A DNA stretch of 47,102 nucleotides from an uncultured Alloprevotella sp. (GTDB taxonomy: Bacteria; Bacteroidota; Bacteroidia; Bacteroidales; Bacteroidaceae). The first letter of the stretch is position 1. Each line of letters opens with the position of its first letter. This document shows positions 40,483-47,102 of the stretch, piece by piece. A program made the translations under genes and the position numbers. The notes under the pieces are model-generated. The model was not told where the DNA came from. It did no database searches and saw nothing but the letters and a program-made list of their open reading frames with translations. The stretch spans positions 1-47,102 of the forward strand of contig CALUIN010000011.1 in assembly GCA_944320745.1 (NCBI GenBank), read 5' to 3'.

Positions 40483-43338
40483 ATGAAAAGAACAAGCCTT
40501 TTTTCCGCATTCCTCCTCGTCTGCCTCTCTTTGCTGGCCGCCGTTCCGGCCTTCGGGCAACGCTATGTAGTCAGCGGCCGGGCGGTGGACGATTCGCTCC
40601 GGCTCCCCGTGCCGTTCCTTGCCGTGCAGTTGTTCCTGCCGGACAGTTCGCTCTATGCCCTGGCCATGACCGATTCGCTGGGCCGCTTCGCCGTGGAGAC
40701 GGACCGTGTGGCCGACTACGAGCTGCGCCTCACGGGCGTGGGCTTCGACCCCGCGCGCCGGCAGGTGCGCTTTGCCTCCGGGCAGTCGCGGCTGGACCTG
40801 GGCGACGTGCCCGTACACGACAACACCGTGCGCCTGTCCGAGGCCACCGTCACGGGCAAGGCCTCGACGCTCACCGTGCGCCGCGACACCTTTGTCTACA
40901 GTACCAAGGCCATGGACTTCTCCGCCGGCGCCACGCTCGCCGCCGCCCTCTCGCAGATGCCGGGCGTCACGATGGACGACGAGGGCAACGTCATCTGGCA
41001 AGGCAAGAAGGTGGAGAGCCTCCTCGTGGGCGGGCAGAAATTCCTGGGCGGCGACATACAGAAAGCCCTGCGCAACCTGCCGGCCGAGGTGGTGGAGAGC
41101 CTGAAACTCTACGACCGCCGCAGCGAGGAGGCCGAGCGCACCGGAGTGGACGACGGCGAGCGCACCACCGTCATGGACGTGGGCATCAAGGCAGAGTACC
41201 GCGGCGTGTGGGCCGGCAACGCCGACGTGGGCGCCGGCTACGACGAGAAGTGGACCGGCCGCGCCTTTCTCTCCAACTTCTCCGACCGCGTGAAGATAGG
41301 CGTCGCCGCCCTGGCCAACAACCTTAATGGCGGCGAGCGCGTGACGCCCGAGGGCGACTGGTATCAGAGCGAATGGAAACTGGGGTGGAACACGTACCGC
41401 AACGTCTCCGCCAGCGTGGATTGGAGCAACAAGGACGACCGCAGCGCGGCCGGCTACCAGCACCTCGAGGCCAACCTCTACTACAGCCACGACAACCAGG
41501 ACTACCGCTACGACACGGAGCAGCAGAACTACGTGCCCGGCGAGGCCCCCTCGTGGCAGCGCGAGCGCGGACGTTCCTGGAGCGGCAAGGGGCAGCTGCA
41601 GGGATGGGTGAACTATCAATGGAACGTAGACTCGCTCAACTTCCTCACCCTCCGCTACTCCGCCCACCGGATCAAAGGGCGGGACACGTCGGCCGACCGC
41701 TCCGCGCAGTTCCTTGCCGACCCCGCCGCGCGCTTTCCCGGCGATCCCGTCGACGCCGCCCTCGATCCCGCGCTGCCCGACAGCCTGCGCCGCCTGCTGG
41801 TCAACACCATGCGCGCCGACGGGCTTGGCCGCCGGCGCAATTCCGCCCATTGGTCCAATCTGACCTATATGCACCGCCTCAGCGGGCGTAAGGACCTGCT
41901 GGCCCTCTCGTTCGAGATAGAGCACACGCGGGAGAGCGACCGCGAGGACCAGAACTACGACGCCCGCTACTTCGCCGCCGGCGAGCGCCGCGAGCCGGAG
42001 CGCCAGCACAACGACCTGCTCGGGCGCGAGCTCAAGCTCACGGCCAAGGGCGGATACCGCCGCGCGCTGGCGGACGGCTTGTGGTGGAACAACGTCTACG
42101 CCTTTACCTTCAGCCGCGGCCACGACGACCACGCCTACTACCGCCTGGAGTCGCTGCCCGGATGGGACGACCTGGGGCAGCACCCTCTGGGCGAAGTGCC
42201 GGCCGACCTCGGCGCCCGCCCCGAGCTGCTGAACCGGAACTCGTACGCCTCCACCAGCCTGCTCCGCAGCCATCAGCTCAGCACGGGCGTGAGCGGGACG
42301 GCGAAGAAGCTCCAGCTGAGGGCGACGGTTGCCGCCACGTGGAACGACGAGGCCCTGCGCTACGACCGCCCCGCCGTGCTCCACACCACGCAGCGCCGCT
42401 ACGAGTGGACCTTCCAGGGCGACGCCTGGCTGAAATACGCCTTCACGGACCGCACGCTCTGGGAGGTGATGTATCACGGCGCCACGGAGCAGCCCGAGAT
42501 GAAGGACCTGCTGCCCGTGGGCCAGACCGTCGACCCGCAGAACCCCACGCGCGGCAACCCCGACCTGAAGTCCTGGTTCTCCCACTACGTCTACTCCCGC
42601 TTCAGCACCTTCTTCGAGCCCAGCCAGGTGAGCCTGGCCTTCTCGGGCTACTGTCAGCTGAAGAGCAACGGCCAGGACTACCGCATGGACTACGACCCCG
42701 CGACGGGCTATTTCACCCAGACGCCCGTCAACACGGGCCGCAACGTCCGCGGGCAGCTGGGCATGGACCTCACCTGGACCCTCGACCGACAGAAGCGCTG
42801 GACCTACGACGCCGCGCTGCGCTCCACCGCGCAGCGCAGCGCGGGCTACGTAGGCACCGCCGCCGCCACGCAGCTCAATCGCGTACGCACGACCGACCTC
42901 TACGCCCGCAGCGGACTGGCCTACCGCCAGGGCGACCTCTTCGTCAAGCTCTCCGCCGGATTCATGCCGCAGTTCATCCGCTCCACGCTCCAGCCCGAGA
43001 GCAACGAGACGGGCTACACCTACACCTACGGCCTGACCGCGTCCTACACGCTGCCCTGGGGCATGAAGCTCAGTTCGGACTTCACGATGACCAGCCGCCA
43101 GGCCTACACCAGCCCGACCTACAACACGGACGAACCCATCTGGAACGCCTACGTGCAGCAGGACTTCCTGCGCGACAAGAGCCTGACGCTCAAGCTCGAG
43201 GCGGCCGACATGCTGGCCGGGCAGAAGGACATCTTCCGCTACACGTCGTCCTACTCCGCGATGGAGCAGCACGAGAACGGCTTCCAGCGCTACGTCGTCC
43301 TGCACGTAGTCTGGCGCTTCTCCGGCAAGCGGCGGTAG
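40483..43338 (+). CDS. TonB-dependent-receptor-like outer-membrane beta-barrel protein (paralogue C)
   Basis: A 951-residue protein with a signal peptide (MKRTSLFSAFLLVCLSLLAAVPAFGQ). A carboxypeptidase-regulatory-like sandwich (about 27-115) is followed by a plug-like region LSEATVTGKASTLTVRRDTF, SQMPGVTMDDEG, KKVESLLVGGQKFLGGD. A barrel of many amphipathic strands ends RYVVLHVVWRF. It is the most divergent of the three paralogues here. I prefer ATG 40483 over an in-frame TTG at 40471. It has its own promoter, so it need not belong to the peptide locus. Ligand unknown. Confidence 0.88.
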   Translation: MKRTSLFSAFLLVCLSLLAAVPAFGQRYVVSGRAVDDSLRLPVPFLAVQLFLPDSSLYALAMTDSLGRFAVETDRVADYELRLTGVGFDPARRQVRFASGQSRLDLGDVPVHDNTVRLSEATVTGKASTLTVRRDTFVYSTKAMDFSAGATLAAALSQMPGVTMDDEGNVIWQGKKVESLLVGGQKFLGGDIQKALRNLPAEVVESLKLYDRRSEEAERTGVDDGERTTVMDVGIKAEYRGVWAGNADVGAGYDEKWTGRAFLSNFSDRVKIGVAALANNLNGGERVTPEGDWYQSEWKLGWNTYRNVSASVDWSNKDDRSAAGYQHLEANLYYSHDNQDYRYDTEQQNYVPGEAPSWQRERGRSWSGKGQLQGWVNYQWNVDSLNFLTLRYSAHRIKGRDTSADRSAQFLADPAARFPGDPVDAALDPALPDSLRRLLVNTMRADGLGRRRNSAHWSNLTYMHRLSGRKDLLALSFEIEHTRESDREDQNYDARYFAAGERREPERQHNDLLGRELKLTAKGGYRRALADGLWWNNVYAFTFSRGHDDHAYYRLESLPGWDDLGQHPLGEVPADLGARPELLNRNSYASTSLLRSHQLSTGVSGTAKKLQLRATVAATWNDEALRYDRPAVLHTTQRRYEWTFQGDAWLKYAFTDRTLWEVMYHGATEQPEMKDLLPVGQTVDPQNPTRGNPDLKSWFSHYVYSRFSTFFEPSQVSLAFSGYCQLKSNGQDYRMDYDPATGYFTQTPVNTGRNVRGQLGMDLTWTLDRQKRWTYDAALRSTAQRSAGYVGTAAATQLNRVRTTDLYARSGLAYRQGDLFVKLSAGFMPQFIRSTLQPESNETGYTYTYGLTASYTLPWGMKLSSDFTMTSRQAYTSPTYNTDEPIWNAYVQQDFLRDKSLTLKLEAADMLAGQKDIFRYTSSYSAMEQHENGFQRYVVLHVVWRFSGKRR

Positions 43339-43420
43339 CCCCGCCCCGCTCCCGGCGGCTATCCGTAAATCGGGGCATAATCTCCGGAGTCGGGGTAGCG
43401 CGGCGAAAGGATTTTCTCCG

Positions 43421-43428
43421 TAATTTTG
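43421..43428 (+). promoter_or_regulatory. -7 box TAATTTTG before the DUF3737 gene
   Basis: TAATTTTG fits TAnnTTTG and is followed by GCAGCG, the same context as the typA and SPASM promoters. No -33 match. Confidence 0.55.
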
Positions 43429-43522
43429 CAGCGTGGGAAAGGGGGCGGCCCGGCGCTCCGGCAGAAACGCCCCGCCAGCAGCTGCCGCCCCCTTCCCGTC
43501 ACAAGAAACGGACACTTAGCTT

Positions 43523-44389
43523 ATGGAACTCATCAAGAACAAGGAATTCGGAGGCGAACGCCCGCTCTTCGCCTCGCACGGCCTGAAGCTCGAGGGCGTG
43601 ACCATCCACGCGGGCGAATCGGCCCTGAAGGAGTGCAGCAACATCGAGGCCACGGGCTGCCGCTTCGAGGGGAAATACCCCTTCTGGCACGTGGACGGCT
43701 TCGTCGTGCGCGACTGCCTCTTCACCGAGGGCGCCCGCGCCGCCCTGTGGTACTCGCGCGGACTGGAGATGACGGACACGCGCGTCGAGGCGCCCAAGAT
43801 GTTCCGCGAGATGGACGGCCTGCGCCTGCGCGGCGTGCAGATACCCAACGCCCTTGAGACGCTCTGGCGCTGCCGCAACGTGGAGATGGAGAACGTGGAA
43901 GTGGCCCGTGCGGACTATCTCCTCATGTACAGCGAGAACATCCGCATCCGCAACTACCGCCACCAGGGCAACTACGCCTTCCAGTACTGCCGCAACCTGG
44001 AGATACGCAACGCCGTCATCGACGCCCGCGACGCCTTCTGGGAGACGGAGGGCGTCACCGTCTACGACTCCGAGCTGACGGGCGAGTTTCTCGGCTGGCA
44101 CTCGCGCGGCTTGCGCCTCGTCAACTGCAAGATCAGCGGGACGCAACCCCTCTGCTACGCCCGCGACCTCGTCCTGGACCACTGCACCCTGGCCCCCGAC
44201 TGCGACCTGGCCTTCGAGTACAGCACCGTGCAGGCCACCATCGACAGCCCCGTGACCAGCGTGAAAAACCCCCGCTCGGGCCGCATCGTGGCCCAGTCCT
44301 ACGGCGAAATCATCCTCGACGACAACATCAAAGCCCCGGCCGACTGCGCCATCCTCACCCGCGAGGAGCAGGACGGACAGGCCCGCTGA
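43523..44389 (+). CDS. DUF3737 right-handed beta-helix protein
   Basis: A 288-residue protein, MELIKNKEFGGERPLFASHGLKLEGVTIHAGESALKECSNIE within 1-43, then repeated short coils (FWHVDGFVVRDCLFTEGARAAL; LWRCRNVEMENVEVARADYLLMY; FQYCRNLEIRNAVIDARDAFWE) each starting with an aromatic and a Cys or His. That is the parallel beta-helix pattern of the DUF3737 family. There is no signal peptide, so it is cytoplasmic. Biochemical function is unknown. Monocistronic from the promoter at 43421. Confidence 0.88.
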   Translation: MELIKNKEFGGERPLFASHGLKLEGVTIHAGESALKECSNIEATGCRFEGKYPFWHVDGFVVRDCLFTEGARAALWYSRGLEMTDTRVEAPKMFREMDGLRLRGVQIPNALETLWRCRNVEMENVEVARADYLLMYSENIRIRNYRHQGNYAFQYCRNLEIRNAVIDARDAFWETEGVTVYDSELTGEFLGWHSRGLRLVNCKISGTQPLCYARDLVLDHCTLAPDCDLAFEYSTVQATIDSPVTSVKNPRSGRIVAQSYGEIILDDNIKAPADCAILTREEQDGQAR

Positions 44390-44458
44390 AGCCGACCCGG
44401 CCGCCCGCCATGCCGCGAATAGGCACACGCGGGCAGGGGAATATCCGCATTTTATTGC

Positions 44459-44466
44459 TAACTTTG
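44459..44466 (+). promoter_or_regulatory. -7 box TAACTTTG before typA
   Basis: TAACTTTG followed by GCAGCG, about 80 bases before the chosen typA start. No clear -33 element. Confidence 0.6.
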
Positions 44467-44546
44467 CAGCGCCCCGGCGCGCCCGTCCCCCAGACAGCGG
44501 GAGCGGGCGCGCCGCGTGCTTAGCCATGACTTCATCACAATCCGAT

Positions 44547-46346
44547 ATGCAAGATATTCGCAACATCGCCATCATTGCCCACGTGGACCACGGAAAGACG
44601 ACGCTCGTGGACAAGATGCTTTACGCGGGCAACCTTTTCCGCCAGAACCAACAGACCAACGACCTCATGCTCGACAACAACGACCTCGAGCGCGAGCGCG
44701 GCATCACCATCCTCTCCAAGAACGTGTCCATCCGCTACAAGGGCGTGAAGATCAACATTATCGACACCCCGGGACACTCCGACTTCGGCGGAGAGGTGGA
44801 GCGCGTGCTCAACATGGCGGACGGCTGCCTGCTCCTGGTCGACGCCTTCGAAGGCCCCATGCCGCAGACACGCTTCGTCCTGCAAAAGGCCCTCCAGATA
44901 GGCCTTAAGCCCATCGTCGTGGTCAACAAGGTGGACAAGCCCAACTGCCGCCCCGAGGAAGTCTACGAAATGGTGTTCGACCTGATGTGCGACCTCGACG
45001 CCACGGAGGAACAGCTCGACTTCCCCGTGGTCTACGGCTCGGCCAAGAACGGCTGGATGGGCGAGGACTGGCGCACCCCGACGGACAACATCGACTACCT
45101 GCTCGACAAGATCATCGAGGTCATCCCCGCGCCCCAGCAGCTCGAGGGCACGCCGCAGATGCTCATCACCTCGCTGGACTATTCCAACTACACGGGCCGC
45201 ATAGCCGTGGGCCGCGTCCACAGAGGCACCATCCGCGAAGGCATGAACTGCACCATCGCCCACCGCGACGGCACACTGGAGAAAACGAAAATCAAGGAAG
45301 TGCATACCTTCGAGGGCATGGGACACCAGAAGACGGCCGCCGTCGACAGCGGCGACATCTGCGCCGTCGTGGGCCTGGAGAACTTCGAGATAGGCGACAC
45401 CATCTGCGACTACGACAACCCCGAGCCCCTGCCGCCCATCGCCATCGACGAGCCGACCATGTCAATGCTCTTTACCATCAACGACTCCCCCTTCTTCGGC
45501 CGCGAAGGCAAGTACTGCACCTCGCGCCACATCAACGACCGCCTGGAGAAAGAGCTCGAGAAGGACCTGGCCCTGCGCGTGGAGAAGACGCCCGGCGCCG
45601 ACCGCTGGATCGTCTCCGGCCGCGGCGTGCTCCATCTCTCCATACTCATCGAGACCATGCGCCGCGAGGGCTACGAGCTCCAGGTGGGCCAGCCGCAGGT
45701 CATCTACAAGGAAATCGACGGGCAGCGCTGCGAGCCCATCGAGGAACTCACCATCAACGTCCCCGAAGAGTTCGCCTCGAAAATGATAGACATGGTGACG
45801 CGCCGCAAAGGCGAGATGACCTCCATGCAAAACCTCGGCGAGCGCGTCGACATAGAGTTCGACATCCCCTCCCGCGGCATCATCGGCCTGCGCACCAACG
45901 TGCTCACCGCCAGCCAGGGCGAGGCCATCATGGCCCATAGGTTCAAGGACTACCAGCCTTACAAGGGCGAAATCCAGCGCCGCACCAACGGCTCCATGAT
46001 AGCTCTCGAGGGCGGCACGGCCTATGCCTACGCCATCGACCACCTGCAGGACCGCGGCCGCTTCTTCATCCATCCGCAGGACGAGGTTTACGCCGGGCAG
46101 GTGGTCGGGGAGCACGTCCACGAGAACGACCTTGTGGTCAACGTCACCAAGGCCAAGCAGCTCACCAACATGCGCGCCTCGGGCGCCGACGAGAAGGCGC
46201 GCATCGTCCCCCCCGTCATCTTCTCCCTGGAGGAGGCCCTTGAATACATCAAGGAGGACGAGTACGTCGAGGTGACGCCCAAGTCCATGCGCATGCGCAA
46301 GATTATCCTCGACCATACGGCCCGCAAGCGCGCCGGCCGCGACTGA
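44547..46346 (+). CDS. typA: Ribosome-associated translational GTPase TypA/BipA
   Basis: A 599-residue EF-G-like GTPase involved in ribosome assembly and stress adaptation. G1 is [10 protein letters not shown], the switch region is [13 protein letters not shown]3 is [10 protein letters not shown] and G4 is NKVDKPN. The C-terminal half has the TypA-specific [19 protein letters not shown] and ends [17 protein letters not shown] prefer the ATG giving [17 protein letters not shown] because family members begin there; an in-frame ATG at 44526 would add seven residues. Complete and ordinary. Confidence 0.95.
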   Translation: MQDIRNIAIIAHVDHGKTTLVDKMLYAGNLFRQNQQTNDLMLDNNDLERERGITILSKNVSIRYKGVKINIIDTPGHSDFGGEVERVLNMADGCLLLVDAFEGPMPQTRFVLQKALQIGLKPIVVVNKVDKPNCRPEEVYEMVFDLMCDLDATEEQLDFPVVYGSAKNGWMGEDWRTPTDNIDYLLDKIIEVIPAPQQLEGTPQMLITSLDYSNYTGRIAVGRVHRGTIREGMNCTIAHRDGTLEKTKIKEVHTFEGMGHQKTAAVDSGDICAVVGLENFEIGDTICDYDNPEPLPPIAIDEPTMSMLFTINDSPFFGREGKYCTSRHINDRLEKELEKDLALRVEKTPGADRWIVSGRGVLHLSILIETMRREGYELQVGQPQVIYKEIDGQRCEPIEELTINVPEEFASKMIDMVTRRKGEMTSMQNLGERVDIEFDIPSRGIIGLRTNVLTASQGEAIMAHRFKDYQPYKGEIQRRTNGSMIALEGGTAYAYAIDHLQDRGRFFIHPQDEVYAGQVVGEHVHENDLVVNVTKAKQLTNMRASGADEKARIVPPVIFSLEEALEYIKEDEYVEVTPKSMRMRKIILDHTARKRAGRD

Positions 46347-46366
46347 CGCCGCGCCGGCCGGGACCG

Positions 46367-46428
46367 GACGCAGGGAGGGCAGCGCACGGCGGCGCAGAGA
46401 CCGGCCGCGGCGCAGCCCTCCCTGCGTC
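46367..46428 (+). terminator. Hairpin after typA
   Basis: GACGCAGGGAGGGC (46367-46380) pairs perfectly with 46415-46428. The 34-base interior is itself GC-rich. No T-tract follows, so it may be a rho-dependent end or a 3' stabiliser. Confidence 0.55.
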
Positions 46429-46485
46429 GCATATTCCGCCGCGCTGGATGCCGCATTCCGCAAGCCGGTTGCGCGCCGCATTTCC

Positions 46486-46493
46486 TACCTTTG
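46486..46493 (+). promoter_or_regulatory. -7 box TACCTTTG before the P-type ATPase gene
   Basis: TACCTTTG fits TAnnTTTG, 34 bases before the start codon. AGAAAGGAG at 46509-46517 resembles a Shine-Dalgarno. Confidence 0.6.
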
Positions 46494-46527
46494 CCACGTT
46501 CAAACCATAAGAAAGGAGCATCGCAAA

Positions 46528-47102
46528 ATGAATCCGCACACATCCGAACATGCCCGCCGCTTCACCGTCACCGGACTGCATTGCGCAGCCTGCGCCGCGC
46601 GGGCCGAGCGAACCCTGAAGAAACTCGACGGCGTGACCGATGCCGCTGTCAACTTTGCCACGGCCGAAGCCTCCGTGGCCTACGACGAACGCGCCGTGAC
46701 CCCGCAGCAGATGCGCGACGCCCTGCGCGAGGCCGGCTACGACCTCGTGGTCGAGGACGCCGCCGCCGGCGAGCAGCGCCGCCACGACCGCTACCGCAGC
46801 CTCCTGCGCCGCGTCGGCTGCGCCGTGGTCTGCACGCTTGCCGCCATAGCCTTGAGCTTCAGCCCCCTGTCGGCCCTCCCTGTGGCCCGCGCCGTGCTCT
46901 GGCTCCTGGCCACGGTCGTCGTGTTCGGCGCCGGCGCGGAGTTCTTCGCCGGCGCCTGGCGACAGGCCCGCCACGGCTCGTCCAACATGGATACGCTCGT
47001 GGCCCTCTCCACCGGCATAGCCTACTTCTTCAGCCTCTTCAACGCCCTCTGGCCCGAGTTCTGGACCTCGCGCGGCATGTCCGCCCACGTCTACTACGAC
47101 TC
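46528..47102 (+). CDS. Copper-type heavy-metal P-type ATPase (3' partial)
   Basis: The first 191 residues of a P1B-type ATPase running off the window. An N-terminal heavy-metal-associated domain (about 8-75) carries GLHCAACAARAERTLKKLDG, a CxxC metal site with alanines between the cysteines. Two hydrophobic spans follow (VGCAVVCTLAAIALSF; RAVLWLLATVVVFGAGAEFF) and then the CopA-family phrase HGSSNMDTLVALSTGIAYFFSL. Family members pump Cu(I) or similar metals out of the cytoplasm. The catalytic DKTG and CPC motifs lie beyond the window, so metal identity is inferred. Confidence 0.88.
   Translation, partial: MNPHTSEHARRFTVTGLHCAACAARAERTLKKLDGVTDAAVNFATAEASVAYDERAVTPQQMRDALREAGYDLVVEDAAAGEQRRHDRYRSLLRRVGCAVVCTLAAIALSFSPLSALPVARAVLWLLATVVVFGAGAEFFAGAWRQARHGSSNMDTLVALSTGIAYFFSLFNALWPEFWTSRGMSAHVYYD

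Noticed and set aside
37230-43515. 955- and 1016-codon antisense frames opposite the two barrel genes
   Set aside because: Same shadow effect; no signal peptide or domain, and codon third positions follow the plus-strand genes.
1-47102. tRNA, rRNA, insertion sequences or phage genes
   Set aside because: Intergenic regions were read for cloverleaf arms, transposase motifs and terminal repeats and none were convincing.

Overview
The window looks like chromosomal DNA from a GC-rich member of the Bacteroidales (Bacteroidota). Promoters of the TTTG / TAnnTTTG type stand before most transcription units, Shine-Dalgarno sequences are rarely evident, and the gene content (acpP-fabF-rnc, PCMD-domain lipoproteins, carboxypeptidase-regulatory/TonB-type outer-membrane barrels, split LysO exporters, a GG-leader peptide) is typical of that order. 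I cannot name a genus. No rRNA, tRNA, CRISPR array, transposase or phage module is visible.

Layout. 1-5.3 kb: the tail of a WNDF-repeat protein, a hexapeptide acetyltransferase with a long structured leader, and nrdD-nrdG (class III ribonucleotide reductase) read leftward from a leader holding a clear cobalamin riboswitch. 4.3-7.8 kb: three consecutive genes each with an apparent frameshift (a Bacteroidota HTH-type protein, an HpnZ-like zinc alcohol dehydrogenase, a DUF5690 MFS transporter), so this stretch is either decaying or poorly assembled. 7.9-13.2 kb: a three-domain secreted esterase and a TonB-type outer-membrane barrel. 13.4-17.2 kb: acpP-fabF-rnc, where RNase III carries a roughly 400-residue disordered tail with five 33-bp repeats and both intercistronic gaps hold strong hairpins. 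17.3-23.4 kb: a metallophosphoesterase, a three-gene surface operon (PCMD lipoprotein, PorT-like barrel, calycin/PCMD secreted protein) and an acyltransferase-3 membrane enzyme. 23.9-26.8 kb: a small membrane protein and two tandem copies of a split LysO-like exporter pair, the second behind a long leader. 26.9-35.1 kb: gltX, waaA, rmuC, a GDSL plus sialate-O-acetylesterase and two overlapping family-2 glycosyltransferases, all rightward. 35.2-40.1 kb: a broken lipoprotein gene and then the most unusual locus: a SPASM-domain protein lacking its radical-SAM half, a Cys/Asn-rich GG-leader precursor peptide in low-GC DNA with a strong terminator, and a large outer-membrane barrel. 40.4-47.1 kb: another TonB-type barrel, a DUF3737 beta-helix protein, typA/bipA and the start of a copper-type P-type ATPase.

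How parts fit together. Envelope work dominates: lipid A/Kdo (waaA), fatty acid synthesis (acpP, fabF), glycan transfer, secreted esterases probably acting on host or dietary glycans, and three large outer-membrane barrels. The B12 riboswitch on nrdDG implies that a B12-dependent ribonucleotide reductase exists elsewhere in the genome. The strongest candidate for an undescribed system is the peptide locus at 36.0-40.1 kb: a putative ribosomally made natural-product precursor, a maturase-related SPASM protein and a nearby outer-membrane barrel.
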